Assembly (NCBI GenBank): GCA_963422445.2
Contig: OY729512.2
Coordinates: 744,001-808,000, forward strand
DNA: 64,000 nt
Direction: 5' to 3'
Origin: G963422445 sp963422445
GTDB lineage: Bacteria; Pseudomonadota; Alphaproteobacteria; Thalassobaculales; Thalassobaculaceae
Positions 45,936-55,449 of the stretch are shown piece after piece. The notes under the pieces are model-generated. The model had not been told where the DNA came from. It ran no database searches and saw nothing but the letters and a program-made list of their open reading frames with translations. The position numbers were made by a program, and so were the translations under genes. Position 1 is the first letter of the stretch; every line of letters starts with the position of its first letter.

Positions 45936-46436
45936 ACTCCGCGACCGCGAAGATTGATCCCTACGCACTGAAAGCCTAGTGCTGGCAGGGTCTTGTGAAT
46001 CCAAATGGAGTGCGACCGGAGGGGATTTACAAGCGAGGTTCGGCCACGGTAGATGTTCGCAACAAGATGACGGGACCAAGTTGATCCGGAGATGACTAGC
46101 GGCCAGTCAAGGAGTCTCCGGCCAAACATGGGATCCCGCTCGTGACCGAGCAGCATCTGCCGGAAAATACATCTCGATGGAGCGGCCTTGCGGTTCGACG
46201 ATGGACGACTGGTGAGCGGTCTGACCTCGGCGTAAAACCGTATCGATAACGTCTGGATTCTGCCTGCCGGCATTTGGACAAGGGCAATGCCTGCGTCGAT
46301 GATATGCCTCTTCGCAACGTGGGAGGCGTACGATCAGTCTGATAGAGGCCCTGATACCGCAAACGGCTTGGGAGACGGGATCCACCCAGGGCCATCCAAC
46401 GCCCATGGCTGTCATGACTCTGGCCAATATGCTCGA

Positions 46437-46547
46437 ACCGCTTATGCACGTGGCTCCGGTGACACACGATGTTGCCCCCGATGTCGACTATTCCCGGCAC
46501 ACCAAACGCTACATGTGCGTTTCACCGGAGCCACGTGCATAAGCGGT
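46437..46547. repeat. MITE copy 3 (111 bp) with perfect 8-bp target duplication
   Basis: Begins ACCGCTTATGCACGTGGCTC and ends GTGCATAAGCGGT. Flanked by ATGCTCGA on both sides (46429-46436 and 46548-46555). It differs from copy 2 at only a few positions, so the two transposed recently. Confidence 0.92.
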
Positions 46548-46705
46548 ATGCTCGAAATTCATCCGACGATTGGCGCGACCAAATTCCGGTACGAACAGCA
46601 GAACCACCGGCTGTTGTCGCAGTTTGCCGGAATCTGCGACGTCCGGTGGCATGAGGTCGCGGCTCGACGAATAAGCGACGATAGTACATGGGGCCGAAAC
46701 GCTAG

Positions 46706-47888
46706 GGATTGTCTGAACAAGTCGGCTCTGGCACAATTGGTTTTTTGGTGACGGAGTGGAGTGCGAGCCTTGGAGCAAGCGACGTTTGCGGAGCTGGAGC
46801 ACGACCTGAAGACGCGCCGGACGCGGCGCGAGGTGTTTCTCGAGACGATGGACGGGCTGGTTCCCTGGGAGCGGCTGGAGGCACGCATTGAGCCGTTCTA
46901 CCCGAAGGCCGGGCGCGGTCGGCGGCCCTATCCGCTGAGCGTGATGCTGCGGGTGCACTGGGTTGCAGCTGTTCTACACTCTGAGCGACCCTGGGATGGA
47001 GGACCTGCTCTACGAGGTGAAGTCGGTACGGCGGTTTGTGGGGTTGCGCCTCTCGGGTGCGCTGCCTGACGAGACGACGATCCTGCATTTCCGCCACTTG
47101 CTGGAGACGCATGGTCTGGGTGAGACGCTGTTCGAGGAGATCAACGCACATCTGGCCTCTCTCGGACACCGTTTGAGCAAGGGGACGATCGTGGACGCGA
47201 GTCTCATTGCCGCGCCGTCGTCGACGAAGAACCGCAAGGGCGAGCGGGACCCGGAGATGCATCAGACGAAGAAGGGCAATCAGTGGCATTTCGGGATGAA
47301 GGCGCACATCGGGGTGGATGCGCAGTCGGGCTTGACGCACAGCGTGGAGACGACGCCGGCGAACGTCTCGGATGTGGCGACGACGCACGCGCTGTTGCAC
47401 GGGGGCGAGGAGCAGGTGTGGGGTGACGCGGGCTATCAGGGGGTGGACAAGCGCGCGGAGAACCGGGACACGGACGTGGACTGGGAGATGGCGATGAAGC
47501 CCGGCAAGCGCCGGGGGCTGGACAAGGCAGGCCCGGAGGCAGCGGCGGAGAGGCGCAAGGCGTCGGTTCGGGCCAAGGTGGAACATCCGTTCCTGTATGT
47601 GAAGCGCCACTTCGGCTACGCAAAGGTGCGCTATCGGGGGCTGGCGAAGACCACGCAACGCATCGCCGTGCTGCTCGGGTTCACCAATCTGCTCATCGCT
47701 GGGCGCGACGCCACCGCCTGACGTGGGGGGAGTCCGTCCGCAGCCGCCGCAAGGCGGCGGGGACGGTCGGCTCGGGCATCAAAATCTCCATATTCCTGGC
47801 ACGACAACACGTCCCCGATGGGCTCTGGCGTTTCATCCACGGGCCACGACACCCGTATACCCGGGAAACGGGGTTGTTCAGACTTTCC
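46706..47888 (+). mobile_element. IS5-family element, copy 2
   Basis: 1,183 bp, the uninterrupted form of this IS, with ends GGATTGTCTGAACAAGTC and GTTCAGACTTTCC. Flanks CTAG (46702-46705) and CTAA (47889-47892). It ends about 90 bp upstream of the serine hydrolase gene. Confidence 0.9.
46761..47721 (+). pseudogene. IS5-family transposase, copy 2, one-base insertion
   Basis: From GTG 46761 (MRALEQATFAELEHDLK) the frame is open to about 46960. There GTGCACTGGGTTGCAGC replaces GTGCACTGCGTGCAGC of copy 1, a net extra base. The remaining 252 codons (from 46963) are open in the next frame and include the full DDE core and the PANVSDVAT segment that copy 1 has lost. One base separates it from activity. 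Confidence 0.88.
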
Positions 47889-47978
47889 CTAACAGATGAC
47901 GTTCGGCATCTACAGAATGACACGTCGCCAGACCTTTGATATGGTCGCCGTGGTTGACATCTGCTCAGGAAAATCGCA

Positions 47979-49211
47979 ATGCCGTTTGACGATCTCACGC
48001 CGATCACACGACCCGAAACAATCGGCTTTTCGGCCGAGCGCCTTGCCCGGATTGGCAGGTTGACACGGTCCTATGTCGATTCCGGTAAGCTGCCCTTTGC
48101 CGGAATCACGGTCATGCGAAAAGGCGAAGTCGCCTATTCCGATTTGTATGGCATGCGCGATGTCGAACAAGGGCTGCCTGCGATTGCCGATGGCCTCTAC
48201 CGAATCTATTCGATGACCAAACCGGTGACGACCGTTGCGGCCATGACGCTATTCGAGGAAGGGCTTTTGCAGCTTGACGATCCGGTCGCCAAGTTTCTTC
48301 CGGAACTGGCCGGTCAGAACGTCTATGTCTCTGGTCCTTTCGAAAACATGACGCTGGTCGCACCCGAATCGCTGCCGACCGTCGGGCAGCTGATGACCCA
48401 CACGGCTGGATTTACTTATGGACTGTTCGACCCGACCCCGGTTGGCCGTGCGATGCGCCGGGCTAAGGCCGATTTTGCCAATTACGGTGACACTCTGGAG
48501 ACTATCGTGGGGCGCTTGAGCGTGGTGCCACTGTGTTTTCATCCGGGCAGCAGGTGGAATTACGGGGTTGCGACGGATGTGCTCGGACGTGTCGTCGAGG
48601 TCATTGCCGGCAAGCCTCTGGAGCAGGTGTTCCGGGAACGGATCTTCGAGCCGATGAACATGCAGGATACGTTTTTCGGAGTGCCTGAAGACAAGATGCC
48701 GCGCTTCTGTTCGCTGTACACCAAGACCGACAATGTCCCGCTGAAGCTTGTCGAAAACGCCGACAATAGCCGGTTCCGGGCACCGGCGCTGATGCATTCC
48801 GGCGGTGGCGGCTTGGTGTCGTCGGTGGCCGATTACTTGCGGTTCTGTGAAATGCTGCGGTGCGGCGGCGCCTTGGACGGTGTCGATGTACTCGGCCGTA
48901 AGACCGTCGCGCTGATGATGCGAAACCACCTGCCCGGCGACATGGAGTCGATGGGGCAGGCCATATTCAGCGAGATGCCGATGACCGGTATCGGTTTCGG
49001 TCTCGGCGGCGCTGTGCTGCTTGATCCGGTGCGGGCGCATATCCCGAGTTCGCCCGGGGAATTTGCCTGGGGCGGCATGGCCAGTACGGCCTTCTGGATA
49101 GACAGGGACGAAGACCTTTCGGTCGTGTTCATGACGCAGTTGATTCCGTCGTCCAGCTATCCGATCCGGCGCGCGTTGCGGGTTCTGGTCTATCAGGCGC
49201 TCATTGGCTGA
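47979..49211 (+). CDS. Serine hydrolase, beta-lactamase/EstB (class C-like) family
   Basis: A 410-aa penicillin-binding-protein-fold hydrolase without a signal peptide. The nucleophile motif SxxK is YRIYSMTKPVTTVAAMTLFE. The second motif is the Tyr of RWNYGVATDVLGRVVEVIAG (YxN replaced by YGV, as in esterases of this family), and the third appears as FAWGGMASTAFWID (GG/HxG position). Such proteins are usually esterases or D-aminopeptidases and rarely true beta-lactamases; the substrate is unknown. AGGA lies at a suitable distance before ATG 47979. IS5 copy 2 now sits directly upstream and may supply or block its promoter. Confidence 0.88.
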   Translation: MPFDDLTPITRPETIGFSAERLARIGRLTRSYVDSGKLPFAGITVMRKGEVAYSDLYGMRDVEQGLPAIADGLYRIYSMTKPVTTVAAMTLFEEGLLQLDDPVAKFLPELAGQNVYVSGPFENMTLVAPESLPTVGQLMTHTAGFTYGLFDPTPVGRAMRRAKADFANYGDTLETIVGRLSVVPLCFHPGSRWNYGVATDVLGRVVEVIAGKPLEQVFRERIFEPMNMQDTFFGVPEDKMPRFCSLYTKTDNVPLKLVENADNSRFRAPALMHSGGGGLVSSVADYLRFCEMLRCGGALDGVDVLGRKTVALMMRNHLPGDMESMGQAIFSEMPMTGIGFGLGGAVLLDPVRAHIPSSPGEFAWGGMASTAFWIDRDEDLSVVFMTQLIPSSSYPIRRALRVLVYQALIG

Positions 49212-49311
49212 GCGACAACCAAGGGATTGACGTTGCGCGCAATCGTTGAACACGCGGTCGTCTTTACCGGGAAGATCAAATGTTTCCCTGGCAGGTATAA
49301 TCTGCTTTGTC

Positions 49312-50811
49312 GAGCTTCTTGCAAAATTGCCGGCCCGACCGGTTTTTTGCCTTCTCGAGGCTGATTTTGTTGTCGAGGGCCTGGGTTTCGGGGGAGGGGC
49401 ACCCCGTGGTATGTTGTGTTTCCACAATAACAAGATACCGAAGAGGTGACCTCGATGACCCTTGGTTCGACCCTATCCGATCTCTGGCACCGATTTCAAG
49501 GGGACCTTTTCCCTGCGTTGGCCGAGGCGGTCGGTCCTCTCCTCGAGACGCACAAGCGTTTCGTGACAGCTCTCGATCTCGTCAAGGTGGAGGGCTTCGT
49601 CGATGGGGTGTGGACCGGTCCGGGTCGGCCCCGGGAGGATCGCCGGGCACTGGCCCGTGGCGTCATCGCCAAGGCGGTGTGGGGTCTGCCGACGACCCGT
49701 CACCTGATCGACAGGCTCAAGGTGGACCCGACGTTGCGCCGGCTGTGCGGCTGGTCGCGTGTCGCGGAGATCCCGCGTGAAGCGACGTTTTCGCGGGCGT
49801 TTGCCGAATTTTCGCAGTCCCGTCTTCCGGAGAGGATGCACGCGGCTCTGGTTGCAGAGACACTGGGCGACGCGCTCATCGGCCACGTGTCGCGGGACCC
49901 GACGGCCATCGAGGCCCGGGAGACGCCGGCCCCGAAGCCGAAGGCCAGGACGCCGAACCGCAAGCGCGGCCGGCCCCGCAAGGGCGCGGAGAGGACGAAG
50001 GAGCCTGGGCGTCTCGAACAGCAAGCGAACGGGATGGATCTCGATGAGAGGCTCGACGCGCTGCCGAAGGTCTGCGATCACGGGGCAAAGAAGACTGCCA
50101 AGGGGGGCTTGGAGGCCTGGCGCGGTGACAAGCTGCCTATCGACACAGCAGACTGCGGGGTGCCGCTGAGGACCGTCCTCACCGCGGCATCCGTTCATGA
50201 CAGTCAGGTCGCGATCCCGCTGGCGATGATGACCGCCGGGCGTGTGACCAATCTCTACGATCTCATGGACGCGGCCTATGATGCCAGGGAGATCTACCAG
50301 ATGAGCGAACGGCTTGGCCATGTGCCGATCATCGATGTCAATCCGCGCCGGGACAAGGACCTCAAGGAGGAGCGAGACCGGGAGGCCCGGGCCCGGCGTG
50401 CAATAGGCCATGTCGATCCCGAGACCGTGCGGTTCCGGATCCGGTCCGGTGTCGAGAGGACCAACGCCCGCCTCAAGGATGAGTGTGGCGGGCGCCATGT
50501 CCGCGTCCGTGGACATTCCAGGGTCGCCTGCCATCTCATGGTCGGCATCCTGGCCCTGGCGGCTGACCCGTTGATACGTCTCGCCGCCCCATAGCGCGGC
50601 TCCGACAACGCATACCGACCCTTCGCGGCCCTCTCGCAGAGATGGCCCGGAGAGGCGTGTCCCGATGTCCACAAAGGTCCCTGTTTGGTCTCATCGTCTC
50701 TGATGAGACACCGCGAATCCATGGCTTCCGACCTCCAGGTGCAGAGGTGACCGGGATCAACCGACCGATCCGGGCTCACCGGACCCTGGGCAGGAATTTT
50801 GCAAGAGGTTC
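49312..50811 (+). mobile_element. DUF772-type IS, copy C, 4-bp target duplication
   Basis: 1,500 bp with the same ends as copies A and B, flanked by TGTC (49308-49311 and 50812-50815). Same orientation as the other two copies. Confidence 0.9.
49455..50594 (+). CDS. Transposase of the DUF772-type IS, copy C
   Basis: About 379 aa from ATG 49455, full-length like copy B. Differences from B cluster around the first catalytic region: AWRGDKLPIDTADCGVPLRT against AWRGYKLHIDTADCGVPLST. They do not change the presumed catalytic Asp (IDTAD). A few other substitutions (EGFVDGVWTG, FAEFSQS) are scattered. It may be active; whether the Tyr-to-Asp and His-to-Pro changes matter is unknown. Confidence 0.85.
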   Translation: MTLGSTLSDLWHRFQGDLFPALAEAVGPLLETHKRFVTALDLVKVEGFVDGVWTGPGRPREDRRALARGVIAKAVWGLPTTRHLIDRLKVDPTLRRLCGWSRVAEIPREATFSRAFAEFSQSRLPERMHAALVAETLGDALIGHVSRDPTAIEARETPAPKPKARTPNRKRGRPRKGAERTKEPGRLEQQANGMDLDERLDALPKVCDHGAKKTAKGGLEAWRGDKLPIDTADCGVPLRTVLTAASVHDSQVAIPLAMMTAGRVTNLYDLMDAAYDAREIYQMSERLGHVPIIDVNPRRDKDLKEERDREARARRAIGHVDPETVRFRIRSGVERTNARLKDECGGRHVRVRGHSRVACHLMVGILALAADPLIRLAAP

Positions 50812-51930
50812 TGTCTATTTTGCATTTAGTTCAATGATATTTGACCCAATCTAACCAGGAGAATGTGCCATGACAGTTCGACGCCAGCCACTGCCGTTTC
50901 TGAAGCTAGGGAATGTCTGAACAAGTCGGTTTTTCGGGTATACGGGTGTCGTGGCCCATGGGTGAAACGCCAGAGCCCATCGGGGACGTGTTGTCGTGCC
51001 AGGAAATGGGGATTTCGATGCCCGAGCCGACCGTCCCCGCCGCCTTGCGGCGGTTGCGGACGGACTCCCCCACGTCAGGCGGTGGCGTCGCGCCCCGCGA
51101 TGAGCAGATTGGTGAACCCGAGCAGCACGGCGATGCGTTGCGTGGTCTTCGCCAGCCCCCGATAGCGCACCTTTGCGTAGCCGAAGTGGCGCTTCACATA
51201 CAGGAACGGATGTTCCACCTTGGCCCGAACCGACGCCTTGCGCCTCTCCGCCGCCGCCTCCGGGCCCGCCTTGTCCAGCCCCCGGCGCTTGCCGGGCTTC
51301 ATCGCCACCTCCCAGTCCACGTCCGTGTCCCGGTTCTCCGCGCGCTTGTCCACCCCCTGATAGCCCGCGTCACCCCACACCTGCTCCTCGCCCCCGTGCA
51401 ACAGCGCGTGCGCCGTCGCCACATCCGAGACATTCGCCGGCGTCGTCTCCACGCTGTGCGTCAAGCCCGACTGCGCATCCACCCCGATGTGCGCCTTCAT
51501 CCCGAAATGCCACTGATTGCCCTTCTTCGTCTGATGCATCTCCGGGTCCCGCTCGCCCTTACGGTTCTTCGTCGACGACGGCGCGGCAATGAGACTCGCG
51601 TCCACGACCGTCCCCTTGCTCAAACGGTGTCCGAGCGAGGCCAGATGTGCGTTGATCTCCTCGAACAGCGTCTCACCCAGACCATGCGTTTCCAGCAAGT
51701 GGCGGAAATGCAGGATCGTCGTCTCGTCAGGCAGCGCACCCGAGAGGCGCAACCCCACAAACCGCCGTACCGACTTCACCTCGTAGAGCAGGTCCTCCAT
51801 CCCAGGGTCGCTCAGATTGTAGAACAGCTGCACGCAGTGCACCCGCAGCATCACGCTCAGCGAATAGGGCCGCCGACCGCGCCCGGCCTTCGGGTCGAAC
51901 GGCTCGATGCGGGCCTCCAGCCGCTCCTAG

Positions 51931-52774
51931 ATAGTGTCGTCATGAGTGATGTTTATCTGTCCTATCTGTCGAATTCACTCGATGGTTCCTGGAGGCGACT
52001 CATGGGATTGGCTCATCGGCGTCACGACATTTCGGACAGGGTCTGGCTGTTGCTGGAGCCTCATCTGCCTGGCCGAGCGGGAAGTTGGGGTGGGGTGGCG
52101 CAGGATAATCGACGGTTCATTAATGCTGTCTTCTGGATTCTGCGTACCGGCGCTCCCTGGCGTGATGTGCCGCCAGACTATGGAGACTGGAAAAATACCC
52201 ATCGTCGGTTCTGTCGCTGGCGGGACAAGGGGGTCTGGGGGGCGTTGCTAGAGCCTCTGGTGGATGAGCCGGACGATGAGTGGCTGATGATTGACGCCAG
52301 TCATCTCAAGGTCCATCCCCATGCGAGCGGTGCGATCGGTGGCAATCAGGCGATGGGTCGCACAAAAGGGGGCTGAACACGACGCTGCACCTGGCTGTGG
52401 ACGCGCATGGGATGCCGGTGCGAGTGTTGGTGACCGAGGGGACGGCAGCAGATTGCAGTCAAGCGGTCGAGCTGATTGAAGGGATAGATGCCGAGTCCTT
52501 GTTGGCGGACAAGGCCTATGACACGAATGCCATCCTGTCTTATTGTGAGGAGCATGAAGTCATTCCAGTGGTTCCGCCGAAGCGCAACCACAACCACCCC
52601 AGAGCGTATGATGTCCCTCTCTACCGGCACCGGCATTTGGTGGAGAACGCCTTTCTGTGGCTCAAGCGCTGGCGTGGGATTGCCACGCGATACGCCAGGA
52701 ATGCCGCATCGTTCCTCGCCGCGGTGCAGATCCGGTGTCTGGCGCTCTGGGCTGGCATTTCGTGACGACACTAT
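51931..52774 (+). mobile_element. IS5-family (IS427 group) element a, copy 2
   Basis: 844 bp, ends ATAGTGTCGTCA and TGACGACACTAT. Flanks CTAG (51927-51930) and CTGG (52775-52778), an imperfect 4-bp duplication. Inserted in IS5 copy 3. Confidence 0.9.
51942..52765 (+). CDS. IS427-type transposase made by programmed frameshifting
   Basis: The first frame starts at ATG 51942 or ATG 52003 (MGLAHRRHDISDRVWLLLEP). It includes FINAVFWILRTGAPWRDVPP and LMIDASHLKVHPHASGAIGG (first Asp), and ends MGRTKGG-stop at 52376. AAAAGGGGG at 52364-52372 is the usual slippery stretch of this group. The second frame continues NTTLHLAVDAHGMPVRVLV, LLADKAYDTNAILSY (second Asp) and HRHLVENAFLWLKRWRGIAT (Glu) to 52765. 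No other lesion, so it is potentially active. Confidence 0.87.
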
Positions 52775-53156
52775 CTGGGGAACCAGCCCGTCCATCGTCT
52801 CGAGAAAGACCTCACGCCGCGTCCAACGCTTCTTCAGGTCGTGCTCCAGCTCCGCAAACGTCGCTTGCTCCAAGGCTTGCACTCCACTCCGTACCAAGAA
52901 ACCAATTATGACAGAGCCGACTTTTTCAGACAATCCCTAGGGCACTGAGTTCGCGCAAATTGGCGGGTGAGACCCTCTCGAAAGCCGCTGCTGAGGGAAC
53001 CAAACGCCCTGCAGACCATTCCGCCGCTCGCCGAAACAAAACCAGGACTGCAAGTCTTTCGCGCCAAGTCACCCGGGCCGCGCAGGTGTTAATGTTGGAA
53101 TTGTCGCGAAGATCTTCAGATCTGTCTCTGCGGCAGATGTGCCCCGCGCGCTGAGT

Positions 53157-53440
53157 TCAGATATTCTGCTGCCGCACGGGGGTCAACGGGACATCGAGCC
53201 TTACCTGATCGTACCGCATCCGTGGGACAAGAGTGTCGTGTCTCCTCTTTTCAGTTCGACAAGGTCGTATCGCGACATCGTCTTCAGGGTACGCGACAGG
53301 TTCGATTTATTTCGGCCTGCAAGCGTCGCAAGTTCGGTGAACGAGGCCGGTTTCTCTCGGGCAATCAATGCCAGAAGCTCTCGATTCCGTTGCGACAACA
53401 CTTTCGAGTGACGTGAACCAGGCGGCCACGGTGAACCCAC
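53157..53440 (-). pseudogene. HTH regulator (HVO_A0114/MarR-like), frameshifted
   Basis: The main frame reads RNRELLALIAREKPASFTEL, ATLAGRNKSNLSRTLKTMSR and YDLVELKRGD, a winged-helix typical of short antitoxin-like regulators. Upstream, AWFTSLESVV is in one frame where the family often has WFTSxES before the helix-turn-helix. Downstream, PRMRYDQVRLDVPLTP, the expected wing and tail, is in another. So there are two frameshifts. The promoter-like repeat (copy 3) lies immediately upstream. Confidence 0.7.
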
Positions 53441-53442
53441 GC

Positions 53443-53626
53443 TGTAAACAGCGAGTCCATGACAAGAGTTTGGCGATATGAATTCTTGCCAAAAAAGACA
53501 GAAAAGCCCGTTTTCTTCGGCCGCCCATTTAATCTCGTTTACGGACCAAATTGTGAAAATGACTTCGCTATATGTTGTCAAGGTGCCGCTCGACCGGCGC
53601 TCAAATTCAGCATGGAATCGCCGTGC
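53443..53626 (+). repeat. Dispersed promoter-like repeat, copy 3 of 3
   Basis: Collinear with 8355-8518: TAAACAGCGAGTCCATGACA, GAATTCTTGCC, ATTTAATCTCGTTTACGGAC and TATGTTGTCAA, with a 20-30-bp insertion after GAATTCTTGCC. On the minus strand TTGACAACATATAG precedes TTTTCACAATTTGG, pointing toward the HTH pseudogene. Confidence 0.65.
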
Positions 53627-54217
53627 CAGACGGTAGGTTCGCCTTTTACGCACGGCGATCCTACGTTAAGTTCGTCCTGTTTTTCTCATGCCTGCCGATA
53701 ATGTGATCGACCGCGCAAATCGGGCATTCATGGCGCATTGGCCCCGGATTGGTCGGTCGATGCAGCGCGACGCGTTGTCGGTCGGGCGATCCTGGAGACA
53801 GTCGTCGTGTTGTGTGGGCAGCGGACACACCGGTGGTGTCGTGGTTTCGGGAGAACGGTCTTGGTCAGAAGGGCGTGAAGAGCACCTTCAGAATATCCTT
53901 GCGTCGATAGCTGAAGGCGCGCAAACTCTCGACGAAGCTCCTGTTCGGTTTGCCGATCTTGCGGTTGTCCCCTCGGATCACGGCGGTCGCGATAGTGTTG
54001 ATGATTGCGCTGTTGGACGGTGCGTATCGGGTATAGGCAGTGCAATCGTCTTCTTTGAAGGCGTAACTGCCAGGTAGCACGTTGTTGACTGGCGAGACGA
54101 CCGTGGGTTCTGGTGTGGTGTGGTGTCGTTGAGTCCTTATTTTTATTCCCGGTTCGGAGTCCGAAGTGATTTTCATAAGAAGCTGCTTGTCACCGGGGAG
54201 GTTTAAAAAGAGGAAAC
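53627..54217. other. Intergenic stretch upstream of lpxB
   Basis: About 590 bp. A 103-codon minus-strand frame (53865-54176, ending LRAFSYRRKDILKVLFTPF) is open but matches no family I recognise, and I do not call it. It overlaps the second copy of a short intergenic repeat. Confidence 0.45.
54063..54148 (+). repeat. Dispersed intergenic repeat, copy 2 of 2
   Basis: Partner of 5917-6000. Shared blocks: TAACTGCCAGGTA, GTTGTTGAC, GGTTCTGGTGTGGTGTGGTG and TCGTTGAGTCCTTATTTTT. It lies 70-155 bp upstream of the lpxB start. Confidence 0.5.
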
Positions 54218-55369
54218 ATGACGCTTAGAGTCTATGTCATTGCTGGCGAACCATCGGGCGATGCGCTTGGTGCGCGCTTGATCGCGGGATTGCGGGATGG
54301 CGGTCCGCTTGAGGTCGCGGGCATCGGCGGTGGACATATGGCGGCCGAAGGCGTCACGAGCCTGTTTCCTTTGGAGGAAATTGCGGTAATGGGGCTAGTG
54401 GAGATTTTGCCCAGAGCATCATGTATCCTGCGTCTTATGGACCGAACCGCAGCCAACATTTTGGATTGGCACCCAGACGCCGTGATTACTATAGATTCGG
54501 CCGGATTTAATAAAGGTATCGCTCGCCGACTGATCAAGGCCGGCTTCGGTGCGCCACGAATCCATTACGTGGCGCCGATGGTCTGGGTCTGGTGGCCAGG
54601 GCGGGCGCGCAAGATGGCGCGCCTGTTCGATCATCTGTTAGTTCTCTGGCCGTTCGAACTCGAGTACTTCGAGCGGGAAGGGTTGGCTACAAGTGTTGTC
54701 GGGCATCCTGTGATTGAGGCGCCAACCGGTGACGGTGTCGCATTTCGTGAGCGTCACGGCATTGCCGCCGAGACACCGGTTGTGGCATTGCTGCCAGGCA
54801 GCCGGACCGATGAAATCCGCCGTCTGTTGCCGGTCTTCCGTAAAACAATCAAGCGACTGGCAGCATATTATCCAGATTTCCACCTCGTTGTACCGACCGT
54901 CTCGACGGTTGCAGAACACATCAAGTCCGGGGTTGGCAACTGGCCTTGGCCAGCAACATTCATTCAGACCGACAGCGAAAAGCATGACGCATTTGCCGCG
55001 AGCCGCGCGGCACTCGGGACTTCAGGCACGATAGCGCTTGAACTCGCGCTTGCCGGGGTGCCGCAGATAACGGCCTACCGAGTCTCGCCGATTTCTGCCT
55101 TCATTGGCCTTCGGATGGCCATGGTGAAGCGATTTTCTTTGGTAAATCTACTAACTGACATGGATATTATTCCAGAGTTCATACAATCCGACTGCCGGCC
55201 GGACCGGTTGGCAGCAGCACTTGTACCGTTGATGGCTAACGGTCCTGAGCGTCAAGCACAGTTAACGGGTTACGCCAGACTTCAACAGTGTCTGCTCCAG
55301 ATTAGTTCACGGCCCAGCAAGCGGGCTGCAGAAGTTGTGCGGCAGATCATCAAGGACGAACCGCCGTAA
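54218..55369 (+). CDS. lpxB: Lipid-A-disaccharide synthase
   Basis: A 383-aa GT19 glycosyltransferase that joins UDP-2,3-diacylglucosamine and lipid X on the inner membrane. Motifs: VYVIAGEPSGDALGARLIAG at the start, MGLVEILPR, HYVAPMVWVWWPGRARKMA (membrane-association and substrate region), LLPGSRTDEIRRLLPVF and the UDP-binding LGTSGTIALELALAGVP. The segment IDSAGFNKGIARRL departs from the usual IDSPGF or DxPDFN wording, which is unusual for this site, but the frame is intact. It is separated from the lpxD-fabZ-lpxA genes it usually accompanies. AGAGGAAAC precedes the ATG. Its presence implies a lipid A-containing outer membrane. Confidence 0.93.
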   Translation: MTLRVYVIAGEPSGDALGARLIAGLRDGGPLEVAGIGGGHMAAEGVTSLFPLEEIAVMGLVEILPRASCILRLMDRTAANILDWHPDAVITIDSAGFNKGIARRLIKAGFGAPRIHYVAPMVWVWWPGRARKMARLFDHLLVLWPFELEYFEREGLATSVVGHPVIEAPTGDGVAFRERHGIAAETPVVALLPGSRTDEIRRLLPVFRKTIKRLAAYYPDFHLVVPTVSTVAEHIKSGVGNWPWPATFIQTDSEKHDAFAASRAALGTSGTIALELALAGVPQITAYRVSPISAFIGLRMAMVKRFSLVNLLTDMDIIPEFIQSDCRPDRLAAALVPLMANGPERQAQLTGYARLQQCLLQISSRPSKRAAEVVRQIIKDEPP

Positions 55370-55449
55370 TGAAAATGAAACTCGCAACCAGTACTAAGCC
55401 CTGTCCGCTCGCCGGACTAGGGAAACCCATGGCGATAGGAGATTGACCA

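Larger units (their letters stand above)
45579..46701. other. Gene-free stretch with two MITEs and a dispersed repeat
   Basis: About 1.1 kb between IS630 and IS5 copy 2. It contains MITE copies 2 and 3 and copy 2 of the promoter-like repeat. No coding sequence was recognised in the remaining 800 bp. Confidence 0.6.
51075..52882 (-). pseudogene. IS5-family transposase, copy 3, split by IS427 element a
   Basis: The 5' part (52882 down to about 52779) encodes VQALEQATFAELEHDLKKRW and FLETMDGLVP. The 3' part (51930 down to 51075) resumes at ERLEARIEPFDPKAGRGRRP and is open to the end, with the complete DDE core. The IS427 insertion is the only lesion I see. The site is CCAG or CTAG between the codons for the VPWERL stretch. 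Confidence 0.9.
50910..52936 (-). mobile_element. IS5-family element, copy 3, interrupted by IS427
   Basis: Ends GGAATGTCTGAACAAGTC and CAGACAATCC, flanked by perfect CTAG duplications (50906-50909 and 52937-52940). It is inverted relative to copies 1 and 2. An IS427-type element sits inside its transposase gene. Confidence 0.92.

Noticed and set aside
50913..52376. A 487-codon plus-strand open frame that looks like one large protein
   Set aside because: It is the antisense of IS5 copy 3 running by chance into the first ORF of the IS427 element. Only the part from about 51942 is real coding sequence.
52364..52376. Stop codon after AAAAGGGGG read as a disabling mutation
   Set aside because: IS427-group elements normally express the transposase by frameshifting at this type of sequence, and both copies retain it.
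53865..54176. 103-codon minus-strand open frame upstream of lpxB
   Set aside because: No recognisable motif, overlaps a noncoding repeat, and has no clear ribosome-binding site. Left uncalled.
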